A DNA stretch of 64,000 nt from Pricia mediterranea (GTDB lineage Bacteria > Bacteroidota > Bacteroidia > Flavobacteriales > Flavobacteriaceae): the NCBI RefSeq assembly GCF_032248455.1, contig NZ_JAVTTP010000001.1:3942001-4006000 (forward strand). Direction: 5' to 3'. Positions within the stretch are counted from its first letter, which is position 1. Every line of letters begins with the position of its first letter. Shown here in pieces: positions 36,661-46,024 of this stretch. The notes beneath the pieces are model-generated. The model was not told the DNA's origin and ran no database searches. It saw only the letters and a program-made list of their open reading frames with translations. A program made the position numbers and the translations under genes.

Positions 36661-37995
36661 TCATCGCATAATCCCATTGGGAAAAACCACAACGCTCTCG
36701 AACCCGTTCGACCCGACCGCGGCCACCCCGAAGAAAAAATTATCGATTACTACCCCCTCCATTGTAAATTCCGTGACATCCCCGACATACCGGCTATGGT
36801 CCCAAGTCGGGGAGGTCGTGTCGCGCCAATAGATCTTGTAGCCCGTTGCTCCTTGAGACTTGCTCCACTGTAATTTTGCCGAAGCTTCGACGATTCCCCC
36901 GATTTTTACCGTGTCGGGAGCGGGCGGGGCCCAGGCGATCGAGGCCAGGGAAATAGCGTTGACGGCAGTCAGCTTACGGGCATATTCGAAGTTTACGTAT
37001 TCGAGTTTGTCCCCGTAGTCAATGCCGTTTTCGGTACGGATGTCCTGATGCTGCTGGGTGTAGTTCTCGTGCGCTTCCATGATGCGGATACCGGCAAAAC
37101 CTGCATCGTTAAACGGACGATGGTGCCCGCCCCGCCCGAAGCGATCGAGCCGATAGATCATTATGGGGTTCATCTGGGGCATATAGGTTTCCGTGGTCTT
37201 ATGTACGTATCGGGCCAGTTGTCGGGAGATACCATCGACCTCGCCCCCGTAAAAGCGTCTTGCCTTTCTTTCTTCTTCGGTTTCGGTGGGGGGCACGGGT
37301 TCGGAAAATATCCTAAAATCGGTGTTGCTGACGATACCGTCAACGCCTTTGATGTTTCCGATCATATCGTTGTTCAAGATGCCGATAATTTCCCACCCCT
37401 CCTTCTTGGCATGGGCGGCCAATCCCTTTCCGCCGTACAGGCCTTGTTCTTCCCCGGACAATCCCACGAAAAGAATGCTGTTCTCAAAATCGTAATCCGA
37501 CAATACCCTTGCCGCTTCCAAGGTGCCGGCCATCCCGCTGGCATTATCGTTCGCCCCAGGGGAGTCGGAGGTAAAATTGTTGGGATCGCTGACACGGGAA
37601 TCAATATCCCCGCTCATCAAAATATAGCGGTTCGGATATTTTGATCCGCGTTTGACCGCCAACACATTCACGATTTCCACATCTTTGACAATCCGGTCGT
37701 TATCTCCTTTTTTGATGCTGTTTTTCTGATAAGAGACGTCCAAACAGCTACTACAGGCTTGGGAAATCTTCTCGAACTCCGCTTTTATCCATCGTCTTGC
37801 AGCGCCTATCCCGCGTGTGTCCGATACCGTATCACTTAGGGTATGGCGGGTACCGAAACCGGCCAGTTTCGAAACATCTTTTTCGATGCGTTCCGCCGAC
37901 ACGGCATCGATGATGTCGTATATACGTTGGTCGGTCTGGGCGAAGCCGTACATAGTGCAAAAAAGCAAGTTCAATGAGAGAAATGTTCTTATCAT
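36661..37995 (-). CDS. M28-family zinc peptidase with C-terminal fibronectin type III domain
   Basis: 444 residues with a signal peptide ending YGFAQ. The M28 core shows VLAVKRGSKYPNRYILMSG, SPGANDNASGMAGTLEAARV, FVGLSGEEQGLYGG, LNNDMIGN and GGHHRPFNDAGF, covering the expected Asp, Glu and His ligands. Residues about 355-440 are a fibronectin III fold (ASAKLQWSKSQGATGYKIYW). A secreted or periplasmic aminopeptidase. Twelve bases separate it from the upstream PD40/NTF2 gene, so both are probably one transcript. Confidence 0.9.
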   Translation of the reverse strand: MIRTFLSLNLLFCTMYGFAQTDQRIYDIIDAVSAERIEKDVSKLAGFGTRHTLSDTVSDTRGIGAARRWIKAEFEKISQACSSCLDVSYQKNSIKKGDNDRIVKDVEIVNVLAVKRGSKYPNRYILMSGDIDSRVSDPNNFTSDSPGANDNASGMAGTLEAARVLSDYDFENSILFVGLSGEEQGLYGGKGLAAHAKKEGWEIIGILNNDMIGNIKGVDGIVSNTDFRIFSEPVPPTETEEERKARRFYGGEVDGISRQLARYVHKTTETYMPQMNPIMIYRLDRFGRGGHHRPFNDAGFAGIRIMEAHENYTQQHQDIRTENGIDYGDKLEYVNFEYARKLTAVNAISLASIAWAPPAPDTVKIGGIVEASAKLQWSKSQGATGYKIYWRDTTSPTWDHSRYVGDVTEFTMEGVVIDNFFFGVAAVGSNGFESVVVFPNGIMR

Positions 37996-38007
37996 AATAG
38001 GTTCGTT

Positions 38008-39237
38008 TTATAGGAGAAAGGTTACTTTCGCTATCTTTCCGTTTTCTATCTCGTAAATGGCAGCGGCAGTAAAATTTCTACCATTTGCGGTGATATAATG
38101 CTCATCGATAATTTTATTTTCGATGACCATTCGATTTTTGACCTCGCAATGAAGGTCGGGAGCATTCTCAAAGAATCGGGTGTATTGCTCGCGCAGCTTT
38201 TGTTTTCCCTTATACCGCAGCGTATTGGGGTAGTCGAAGACCTGTACGTCTTGGGTATAGCTGTTTAAAAAAGCTTCAATATCCCTATCATTGTAGGCCT
38301 CGATTTGATTTTGGACGATAGCTTCGGGGGATTGCTCATAGACCAGGGCCATATATTTGCCATTGGGACTTACGGCTATTCGACTGATATTACTGATTTC
38401 CTTCTTTTCAAGACGTAAGAAACGCTCCCATCCCCTTTGTTTGTCCGGTTGTATCTGCATCAGAACGCGGTCGTCGGCCGCGATAATCTTGTTGTGGGAC
38501 AACCAAGCCATATCATCGGTGTGCTCATACATGTCGGTTATCTTTTGAACATCACCGGTTATCGGGTCTAGGGAGCGGATTTCCCATGGCTCGTTCTCCT
38601 TACTGATAAAGCTGATAAGATCGGATTGCTGTTCTTTCTCGTCTTCCGAGCTATTGGGAAGCGGAACCGCCGCTTTGGGAATACGATGCAAAGATCGGCC
38701 AACGTTTCGCTGTACCGTTCGGTTGGTACCGTCCCTTAAATTGGAAACCACTAGATCCATTTGCCCCTCGGCCAAGACCGAAGATACCACAATGTCGCTA
38801 TTATACCAGACATGGTAACCCACTTCTAAATCTTTGAGCAATTTAGAGGAGGTGCCGTCCCAAATGTCGTACTCATAAAGCCGTTGCAATCCGCTGGTGT
38901 CCAGACGGATGGCCGACACCGCATTTTTTCCGGGAATTTTCAAGGGGGAATACTCACTGCCTTGAGGGGTGTCGGTAATCCACGACAGGGAATCTCGCTT
39001 AATATCGTAGCGGGCAATATCGGTCTGTCCGTTTCTAGTGGATGAAAACAACAGGGTCTGTCCATCATAGAACGATGGCTGGTTATCGTAGCCCTCACTG
39101 TTGGAGATATTTCTTGGATCGACCAGCTCGGTCTTTCGATCCACCATATTGACATCCAAAAGGTACACTTCGGTATTGGTCTGGGCGAGAAGGGCCGTTT
39201 GTAATGAAAGGAGTAGTAGTGTAAAGATTATTCTCAT
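38008..39237 (-). CDS. exported PD40 (TolB-like) propeller protein with NTF2/SnoaL-like C-terminal domain
   Basis: 409 residues if started at ATG 39237, which gives a clean signal peptide (MRIIFTLLLLSLQTALLAQ); the longer frame from 39288 buries it. PD40-type repeats are visible as GYDNQPSFYDGQTLLFSSTR and ISRIAVSPNGKYMALVYE. From about residue 300 the chain becomes an NTF2-like domain (IEAYNDRDIEAFLNSYTQDV, FDYPNTLRYKG, LREQYTRFFENAPDLHC). A propeller fused to an NTF2-like fold is an unusual combination. Function unknown; likely linked to the M28 peptidase encoded 12 bp downstream. Confidence 0.8.
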   Translation of the reverse strand: MRIIFTLLLLSLQTALLAQTNTEVYLLDVNMVDRKTELVDPRNISNSEGYDNQPSFYDGQTLLFSSTRNGQTDIARYDIKRDSLSWITDTPQGSEYSPLKIPGKNAVSAIRLDTSGLQRLYEYDIWDGTSSKLLKDLEVGYHVWYNSDIVVSSVLAEGQMDLVVSNLRDGTNRTVQRNVGRSLHRIPKAAVPLPNSSEDEKEQQSDLISFISKENEPWEIRSLDPITGDVQKITDMYEHTDDMAWLSHNKIIAADDRVLMQIQPDKQRGWERFLRLEKKEISNISRIAVSPNGKYMALVYEQSPEAIVQNQIEAYNDRDIEAFLNSYTQDVQVFDYPNTLRYKGKQKLREQYTRFFENAPDLHCEVKNRMVIENKIIDEHYITANGRNFTAAAIYEIENGKIAKVTFLL

Positions 39238-39533
39238 AGGTATAAATTGGTTTCGTAACAGGAAGCAGGATAAATTGACCAAGGACAAAGAAAGTCAGAA
39301 AAATTGGAATACTTCGCAATCATCGAACAACCTATTCAATAAACTGATTACCAAATAACCAACTTTATAAATTCAAAAACCTATAAACTCACAAAAAAGC
39401 CAATTGTTAGTCAAAGTTCGCAATCACGGGCCAGCGGCCCGGGTAATGAACTTGTCTCTCGTCAAAAAACATCGGTCATCGGTCTTCGGTTATCCGTCCC
39501 TTCTCTCTTATCTCTATTCTCTTGTCTCTTCTC
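39238..39533. other. intergenic region holding two repeat tracts and a GC-rich hairpin
   Basis: 296 bp with no gene. About 39330-39392 is an AT-rich 8-bp-period stretch (minus-strand units such as GAGTTTAT). CGGGCC-AGC-GGCCCG (39427-39441) is a perfect 6-bp hairpin without a T-run. The rest is the heptamer tract listed next. Confidence 0.6.
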
Positions 39534-39536
39534 TCA
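39474..39536. repeat. heptamer tandem tract at the trehalose synthase 3' end
   Basis: Nine units in register, first GGTCATC/GGTCTTC/GGTTATC, then TCTCTCT/TATCTCT/TGTCTCT-type. The last unit contains the stop codon (39534-39536, minus strand) of the synthase gene. Confidence 0.8.
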
Positions 39537-41741
39537 TTTCGTAAACCGTCTCAACAGCGCCCTGACATTCTTGATGCTATCGACATAGTATTTAGCCTGG
39601 GTTTTTTGACGGCCGACCTTGACCGTCACTGCGGTTTCAGGGAGTTCTTCGAACATGAACTCATCGGTCCAGTCATCGCCAATGGCAAATACGAAGTCGT
39701 AATCGTTCTCTGCATAGACCCGCATCGCGGCCCGGCCCTTATTTACGTTGCTGCTCTTGATTTCCATGACTTTGTTGCCGTTCAGCACGCTCAGGTCGTC
39801 GGTGCCGATCAAACTGGTCAAAACGGTATTCAGCTCGGTGGCCCGCTTTTGTCCGAAATCGGGATCGGTATTGCGATAGTGCCAGGCCAGGGAGTAGTTT
39901 TTTTCCTCGATAAAACTCCCAGGGGTCCGATCGACGAAGGACTCCAGTACCGGGCGGATTTTTTCCATCCACTCTTTCTTGACATTTTCGAGCATTTTAA
40001 AATCCTCACCTTCCGTTGAAATCCATACTCCGTGCTCCACGATCATATTATACTTCTTGGGAAGGAACCATTTGGTAAAAGTTTCTTTGTCACGCCCGCT
40101 GATGAGGTACATGTCGGTATTTTCCATGGATGATATCGCATCTAAAAGGGCGTATAATTCTTCATCGGGACCCGCTTTCTGTGGATCGTTGTGAAAGCCG
40201 GAGAGGGTGCCGTCATAATCGATGAACAGCAATCTCTTATCGGCTTTCTGGTACGATTTGGTGATGCCGTTCATCGTATCGACGGTCAGCCTTCGGGCGA
40301 TATGGGAGTAATCTTTTCGCTTCTGGTCCACCAACGAGTTCATAAAATCGTTGGCCCATTTTTCGACGTTGTAGCGCTCCAAACGTTTTTGCATCGGGGC
40401 ATTGCGTTCTTGCTGTTCCTCGACCGGCATGTTGATGGCGGTATGTAGGGCATCTGCAATCTGCTCGAAATTGTTGGGATTGATAAGGAGTGATTCATTC
40501 ATTTCATTTGCTGATCCGGCCATTTCGCTCAAGATCAAAACACCGGTTTGGTCGGTACGCGTGGCAATATATTCCTTGGCCACCAAATTCATGCCGTCCC
40601 GCAGCGGAGTGAGCCAGGCAATATCGCTTGAGGTGTACAAATCGATTAAATTCTCGAAGGGCATGGAGCGGTAGAAGTACCAGATGGGCGTCCAGCTTAC
40701 GGTCGAAAATTCCCCGTTGATGCGGCCTACCAATTCATCGACTTCCCTCTTCAGTAACTGGTACTGAGGCACGTTGGAGCGAGAGGGTACTGCCAATACA
40801 ATGAGGCGGACTTTCTCTTTGTACTCCGGATATTTGTTCAGGAAATATTCGAAAGCGTAGATGCGCTTGGCAATTCCCTTCGAATAATCCAGTCTATCGA
40901 TGGATAGAAAGAACTTGGCCTCCGGGTCGGCTTTTTTATGGGTATCTAGACGTTTTTGAAGTTCTGACTTTCCTTTTTCCGAACTTTCCTCGTTCTTCTT
41001 GGCGGCCTCACTGAACTTTTTGTAATCGATCCCCATGGGGAAGGAGTCCACCTTGATAATTCGATGATCCAGGGAAATATCGTTGAAACTGACCTCTAGT
41101 CCCAATAGGCGGCGCACCGAGCTTAAAAAATGCCGTTCATAGTCGTAAGTGTGGAATCCGATCAAATCCGAGCCTAGCAGTCCTTCTAGCAGTTCTTCCC
41201 GCCAAGGGATGGTTCGGAATATTTCATAGGAGGGGAAGGGAATGTGCAAAAAGAACCCTATGGAAATATCCGGCTTCTCCTCACGCACCATTTGGGGTAC
41301 GAGCATCAATTGATAATCGTGTACCCATATCGTATCGTCGTCCTCGGCTTCTGCGAGAATGGCGTCGGCGAACTTTCGGTTTACCGCCTTGTACGCGTCC
41401 CAAAACTCTTGTTCGAACTCGGTGTATTCCATAAAATAATGGAACAGCGGCCAAACGGTTCGGTTGCTGAATCCGTAATAATACCCGTCTATTTCGTCTT
41501 CCGTCAAGTTGACTTGCGATGAACCGTGTTCGGCAAGGGCTTTATCTATTTTGGAGACCAGTTCATCGGGAATTTCCTCGTCCGTCAGCCCACTCCATCC
41601 TATCCAAAGACTGTCCCCTCCCGAATGTACCGATTTCATGCCTGTCGCGAGCCCGCCAACACTTGGGATAGCCGTAATTTCACCCTGGTCGATCTGTAAT
41701 TGCACCGGAAGACGGTTCGAAATAATAATCGTTTTGCCCAT
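39534..41741 (-). CDS. bifunctional trehalose-6-phosphate synthase / trehalose-phosphatase
   Basis: 735 residues. The N-terminal GT20 synthase (about 1-470) has SNRLPVQLQ, SVGGLATGMKSV, WVHDYQLMLVP, FFLHIPFPS and RDGMNLVAKEY. The C-terminal HAD phosphatase begins LLFIDYDGTLSGF near residue 508 and ends with AIGDDWTDEFMF. It makes trehalose 6-phosphate from UDP-glucose and glucose 6-phosphate and dephosphorylates it, giving the compatible solute trehalose. The gene is divergent, across 172 bp, from a GH15 hydrolase. Its stop codon lies in a heptamer tract. Confidence 0.95.
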   Translation of the reverse strand: MGKTIIISNRLPVQLQIDQGEITAIPSVGGLATGMKSVHSGGDSLWIGWSGLTDEEIPDELVSKIDKALAEHGSSQVNLTEDEIDGYYYGFSNRTVWPLFHYFMEYTEFEQEFWDAYKAVNRKFADAILAEAEDDDTIWVHDYQLMLVPQMVREEKPDISIGFFLHIPFPSYEIFRTIPWREELLEGLLGSDLIGFHTYDYERHFLSSVRRLLGLEVSFNDISLDHRIIKVDSFPMGIDYKKFSEAAKKNEESSEKGKSELQKRLDTHKKADPEAKFFLSIDRLDYSKGIAKRIYAFEYFLNKYPEYKEKVRLIVLAVPSRSNVPQYQLLKREVDELVGRINGEFSTVSWTPIWYFYRSMPFENLIDLYTSSDIAWLTPLRDGMNLVAKEYIATRTDQTGVLILSEMAGSANEMNESLLINPNNFEQIADALHTAINMPVEEQQERNAPMQKRLERYNVEKWANDFMNSLVDQKRKDYSHIARRLTVDTMNGITKSYQKADKRLLFIDYDGTLSGFHNDPQKAGPDEELYALLDAISSMENTDMYLISGRDKETFTKWFLPKKYNMIVEHGVWISTEGEDFKMLENVKKEWMEKIRPVLESFVDRTPGSFIEEKNYSLAWHYRNTDPDFGQKRATELNTVLTSLIGTDDLSVLNGNKVMEIKSSNVNKGRAAMRVYAENDYDFVFAIGDDWTDEFMFEELPETAVTVKVGRQKTQAKYYVDSIKNVRALLRRFTK

Positions 41742-41913
41742 TTGTTGAAAGTTTTTGTCGATAATAGTTACGAATTTCTATAAAAATCGACAAATTGCGG
41801 GATAAAACCAATTTATACCCCCGCAAATTGGAAATGCCCGGAATTAAAGCCTTCGAATAGGGCAATTTTCCTGAAGAGAAAGAAATAGTGCCGAACCCTT
41901 AGCTAAACAATGG

Positions 41914-43716
41914 ATGAATAACCTGGATTACGGAATTATTGGAAATTGTAGAAGTGCCGCCTTGGTATCAAAAACGGGAAGTATAGACTGGTTGTGTCTG
42001 CCCGAATTTGATTCGCCATCGGTCTTCGCCAAATTGTTGGACGATAAGATCGGCGGCAGTTTCGAGATATTGGTCGATGAAGATTATGCGATTACCCAAC
42101 GCTATAAGGATCATACTGCCATATTGATCACAAAATTTTCGGATGGTGACAACATCTTCGAGGTACGCGACTTTATGCCGCGATACCATAAAGCGGGCGG
42201 TGGGTATCATGCTCCTCCCGAGCTTGTTAGGTATATCCGACATATTAAGGGAAAGCCTAAGTTCAGAGTGGCCTATGATCCCAAACTGGAATACGCCATC
42301 GGGGAGACCAAGACCTACGTCAAACACAATTTCATAGCCAGCCTGACACACGCCGAAAAATTCGATACCGCATTTCTTTATACTTCGTTCAATAAAAATG
42401 CCGTGATCGAAGGGCGGGAGATCGATCTGACCGAGGACGGTTTTTTCCTATTGGGATATAATGAGAAAATTCTTCACCCCAACACGCAAAAAATGTATTT
42501 GGAACTGGAGCGTACCAAGGTATATTGGTTGAACTGGAGCAACAATACGCCCACCTACAGGAAATACAACGAAGAGATCCATCGTAGCGCCGTTACCCTA
42601 AAACTATTGAGCTACGACAAGACCGGCGCGGTACTGGCCGCCGCCACGACGTCCTTGCCCGAAACCATAGGCGAGGTGCGCAATTGGGATTACCGCTTTT
42701 GCTGGATACGGGATGCCTCGATGGTGATCAAGGTCGTATCCGATCTCGGCCATGAAAAGATTGCAAAACGTTACTTGCAGTTTATCATTGACCTTATGCC
42801 CGATAAGGATGAAAAGCTGCAGATTATGTACGGAATCAATAAGGAAAAGAAACTTACCGAGGAGACCTTGGACCATCTCGACGGATACATGGGGTCCAAA
42901 CCCGTGCGGATCGGCAATGCTGCCTATCAACAAAGGCAGCACGACATCTATGGGATTCTAATGGACGTCATCTACGAACAACTGAAACGGTTTAGCACCG
43001 ATATCGAGAACGGCGAGGAAATCTGGAGCATTACCAAAGGCATCGTCTGGATCGTCGAGAAGCACTGGCAAGAACCCGATAAGGGCATTTGGGAATTCCG
43101 CTCCGAAGACCGGCATTTTACCTTTTCAAAGGTACTTTGCTGGACCGCCGTTGACCGGGCCATTAAGGTGGCCGGAATTATGAACAAAAACCATAAAATC
43201 GGAAAATGGAAACCTCTCCGGGACGAAATTTGGGACAGTATCCAAGAAAAGGCCTGGAACGAGGAAGTCGGGGCGTACACCCAATCCTATGGGACCAAGC
43301 ACCTGGATGCCTCCGTGCTTTTGATGGAGTCTTATGGCTGTGTAAACGCCAACGACGAACGTTTTATAAGTACGGTGAACGCGATTGGCCGAGAGCTAAA
43401 ACACGAGGGATTGCTGTACCGCTACAAAAACGAGGATGATTTCGGTCTGCCGTCGTCGTCATTTACCGTGTGCACCTTTTGGTATATCAACAGTCTGTTT
43501 AAAATCGGCGAAACCGAAAAGGCGGAAGCCCATTTCGAAGAGCTTTTGGGCTACAGTAACCATTTGGGGCTGTTTAGTGAGGACCTTGATTTTAAGACCA
43601 AGCGCTTGCTCGGAAACTTTCCCCAAGCCTATTCCCACCTGGCCTTGATTGAATGTGCCATCAATTTTTCGAAAAAACACTCGGAAGAGAAGATTTTAGA
43701 ATCGATGCGGGAATAG
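41914..43716 (+). CDS. glycoside hydrolase family 15 protein (glucoamylase/trehalase-like)
   Basis: 600 residues, no signal peptide, so cytoplasmic. The N-terminal beta-sandwich starts YGIIGNCRSAALVSKTGSID and WLCLPEFDSPSVFA. The catalytic (alpha/alpha)6 barrel includes NWDYRFCWIRDASM, and the C-terminal catalytic-base region reads GLFSEDLD followed by LLGNFPQAYSHLALI. In this intracellular GH15 branch some members hydrolyse trehalose. Divergence from the trehalose synthase/phosphatase gene makes trehalose turnover the likely role, though glucoamylase activity cannot be excluded. ATG 41914 is the first usable start; ATG 41910 is closed at once by TAA. Confidence 0.9.
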   Translation: MNNLDYGIIGNCRSAALVSKTGSIDWLCLPEFDSPSVFAKLLDDKIGGSFEILVDEDYAITQRYKDHTAILITKFSDGDNIFEVRDFMPRYHKAGGGYHAPPELVRYIRHIKGKPKFRVAYDPKLEYAIGETKTYVKHNFIASLTHAEKFDTAFLYTSFNKNAVIEGREIDLTEDGFFLLGYNEKILHPNTQKMYLELERTKVYWLNWSNNTPTYRKYNEEIHRSAVTLKLLSYDKTGAVLAAATTSLPETIGEVRNWDYRFCWIRDASMVIKVVSDLGHEKIAKRYLQFIIDLMPDKDEKLQIMYGINKEKKLTEETLDHLDGYMGSKPVRIGNAAYQQRQHDIYGILMDVIYEQLKRFSTDIENGEEIWSITKGIVWIVEKHWQEPDKGIWEFRSEDRHFTFSKVLCWTAVDRAIKVAGIMNKNHKIGKWKPLRDEIWDSIQEKAWNEEVGAYTQSYGTKHLDASVLLMESYGCVNANDERFISTVNAIGRELKHEGLLYRYKNEDDFGLPSSSFTVCTFWYINSLFKIGETEKAEAHFEELLGYSNHLGLFSEDLDFKTKRLLGNFPQAYSHLALIECAINFSKKHSEEKILESMRE

Positions 43717-44178
43717 TGTATCCGGAAGAATACCTATTCGATCAATAATGTCACCTCGAGTACTTCGGTTGCCGGCCCGACGCTGACTTTCGGGCGGACA
43801 CTCAGCACAGACAGGCCGGCCCGAAAGATTCACTTCCGCCCGGTCCGGTTCGCCGTCCGGTCCGGTACGCTCGCCGGATTGCGGGTGAGGAGCGCGAGCT
43901 GGCGGACATTCGAGACCTTTTGCTTTGACTTTTCGATAGTCCGTCCGAACGGGACGGGGACGGCTGGCTAGTTGGTGCTCAAGATGAATAAAAGGCTTTT
44001 AAGCTTCTAATCGGAGAGGCAACCTCTGGAAAACTTGGAGGAGGTGATAAGATTTGCACAACTTTCTGCGGATCAAGTGTTTTTTTCGGCTGACAGCAAA
44101 AAAACCGCTCTGTTCAAAGAGCGGTTTGGTTACAGCTTGACGACAGCTGCAGATATGCATTAAAACTACAGTCAGTCG
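43717..44178. other. GC-rich structured intergenic island plus terminator
   Basis: A 462-bp gap between convergent genes. About 43771-43960 is strikingly GC-rich for this genome and full of short repeats: GCCGGCCCGA twice (43771, 43815), CGGTCCGGT twice (43841, 43858), and inverted pairs CTTTCGGGC/GCCCGAAAG (43787/43819), GCTCGC/GCGAGC (43869/43894), CCGTCC/GGACGG (43941/43952). No ORF with a start is evident. The rest holds the beta-oxidation operon terminator. Confidence 0.55.
44102..44127 (-). terminator. intrinsic terminator of the beta-oxidation operon
   Basis: Arms AAACCGCTCT and AGAGCGGTTT (10 bp, perfect) around a 6-base loop; on the minus strand the stem is followed by a T-run. It lies 52 bp past the acyl-CoA dehydrogenase stop. 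Confidence 0.9.
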
Positions 44179-45993
44179 TCAGTCGAATGTATATCCGCTA
44201 TCCGCCGAAATCTTATCGGCAATCTGGATTTTTAACGCGGCCACATTGGGATGGTTGGTGTATTTAGTAAACCGCTTCAATCCCATTAGCATCATGCGCT
44301 GTTCGTCCCCTTCGGTGAAAGAGATAATCGCTTCCTTTGCTTTTTGAACGATGGTTTCGGTAGCTTGATACAGGTATAGTTGCGACATGGCGATCTGTAC
44401 GGCCTGAGCCTCTTCTCCCTCACGTTTGGCATTTTTTTCCGTTCTCAGTAGGGTGCTTTCGGCCATATAGACTTCGATGAGCACATCGGATGCCGCCAAC
44501 ATCAACTGCTGATGCTGTTCCAATTCAGGGCCGAATTGCTCTACTGCTTTGCCCGCTACCATAAGAAATACTTTCTTCAACCGCGCCAATAGATCTTTTT
44601 CCTCGGCAAAGAGTTCGGAATAGTCCGGGGTCTCGAAGGAAGGAATTCCCATTAATTCTTCCCCGACTGCAGTGGCGGGACCCAATAGGTCTACATGCCC
44701 CTTCATCGCCTTTTTGACTAACATCCCTACGGCCAGCATCCTGTTAATTTCGTTGGTACCTTCGTAGATACGTGCGATACGGGCATCGCGCCATGCTTTT
44801 TCCATGGGGGCGTCGGCACTAAAGCCCATTCCGCCGAAAATCTGTATTCCCTCGTCGGTAGTGTTCTGGGCATCCTCCGAAACGGCTACTTTTAAGATGG
44901 AACATTCGATGGCATACTCCTCCACACCCTTCAGTTCCGCCTCCTGATGGGAATTGCCCTCGGATTTGCGAATGGCGATACGGTCTTCGATGTCCTTGGC
45001 GGCCCGATAGCTGGCGGATTCACCCGCGTACACATTAGTAGCCATTTGCGCCAATTTAGCTTTTATCGCTCCGAAGTTGGCGATCGGGGTCTTGAACTGT
45101 ACCCGTTCGTTAGCATATTTCGCCGCTTCGTCCACAACCTTGCGTTGGGCTTCCAAGCAGGCTGCCGCCAACTTGATACGACCGATATTAAGGACGTTCA
45201 TGGCAATCTTAAAACCATTGCCCCGTTCGGAAAGCATGTTTTCTACAGGCACTTTGGTCTCATTGAAAAAAACCTGTCGGGTAGAGGAGGAGTGGATCCC
45301 GAGCTTTTTTTCTTCGGGGTTCATGGATATCCCGTTATCGGGGTCATTTTCCACAATAAAACCGGTGACATATTTGTCATCCTCGATTCTGGCAAAAACG
45401 ATGAACAGGTCACAGAATCCCGCGTTGGAAATCCACATCTTCTGGCCGCTAATACTGTAATATTTCCCATCGTCGGAAAGCACTGCCTTGGTCTTGCCGG
45501 AATTGGCGTCCGAACCTGCGCCCGGTTCCGTCAGGCAGTAGGCCCCGAACCATTCGCCGGAGGCCAGTTTGGGCACGTACTTTTGCTTTTGTTCCTCGGT
45601 ACCGTAGAGGGTGATGGGCATGGTGCCGATACCGGTGTGTGCCCCGAACGCGGTACTGAACGAGCCGGTTGCCCCGGAAATATAGTCACAGACGAGCATG
45701 GTGGAAACAAAGCCCATTCCCATGCCGCCGTACTCTTCGGGAACAGCCACACTCAGTAGTCCCAATTCCCCCGCCTTGCGCATACATTCTTCCGTGTAGG
45801 CGTAGTCTTTTTGTTCAAAACGCTCCCAATGCGCCCAAAGCTCGCGATCGACGAACTCGTTGGTGCTGTCACGCATCATCCGCTGTTCTTCGTTCAGGTC
45901 TTCTAAAGTGAAGACATCTTCGCATTTGGTCTCTTTGACCAGAAACTGCCCACCTCGGAGCAGGTTTTCCTTTTGTATTGTTTCGGTGCTCAT
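44179..45993 (-). CDS. acyl-CoA dehydrogenase (FadE-like)
   Basis: 604 residues from ATG 45993; a longer open frame to 46290 only overlaps the thiolase gene in another frame and has no family resemblance. The FAD/acyl-CoA core shows YCLTEPGAGSDANSGKT, KMWISNAGFCDLFIVFA, IGRIKLAAACLEAQRK and FGGMGFSADAPMEKAWRDAR with YEGTNEINR. A C-terminal extension of about 180 residues (helical) is the form found with FadN/FadA in B. subtilis. It catalyses the first beta-oxidation step. Last gene of the marR-fadN-fadA-fadE order, 31 bp after the thiolase. Confidence 0.93.
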   Translation of the reverse strand: MSTETIQKENLLRGGQFLVKETKCEDVFTLEDLNEEQRMMRDSTNEFVDRELWAHWERFEQKDYAYTEECMRKAGELGLLSVAVPEEYGGMGMGFVSTMLVCDYISGATGSFSTAFGAHTGIGTMPITLYGTEEQKQKYVPKLASGEWFGAYCLTEPGAGSDANSGKTKAVLSDDGKYYSISGQKMWISNAGFCDLFIVFARIEDDKYVTGFIVENDPDNGISMNPEEKKLGIHSSSTRQVFFNETKVPVENMLSERGNGFKIAMNVLNIGRIKLAAACLEAQRKVVDEAAKYANERVQFKTPIANFGAIKAKLAQMATNVYAGESASYRAAKDIEDRIAIRKSEGNSHQEAELKGVEEYAIECSILKVAVSEDAQNTTDEGIQIFGGMGFSADAPMEKAWRDARIARIYEGTNEINRMLAVGMLVKKAMKGHVDLLGPATAVGEELMGIPSFETPDYSELFAEEKDLLARLKKVFLMVAGKAVEQFGPELEQHQQLMLAASDVLIEVYMAESTLLRTEKNAKREGEEAQAVQIAMSQLYLYQATETIVQKAKEAIISFTEGDEQRMMLMGLKRFTKYTNHPNVAALKIQIADKISADSGYTFD

Positions 45994-46024
45994 GTTTTGT
46001 GAATTAAGGTTATTGAATTTGACA

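Noticed and set aside
39427-39441. GC-rich hairpin CGGGCC-AGC-GGCCCG as a terminator
   Set aside because: There is no T-run on either strand and no gene end adjacent to it, so it was kept only as part of the intergenic description.
41790-41835. Imperfect inverted repeat in the trehalose divergent region as an operator
   Set aside because: Arms differ by one base and no regulator gene is nearby; not enough to call a site.
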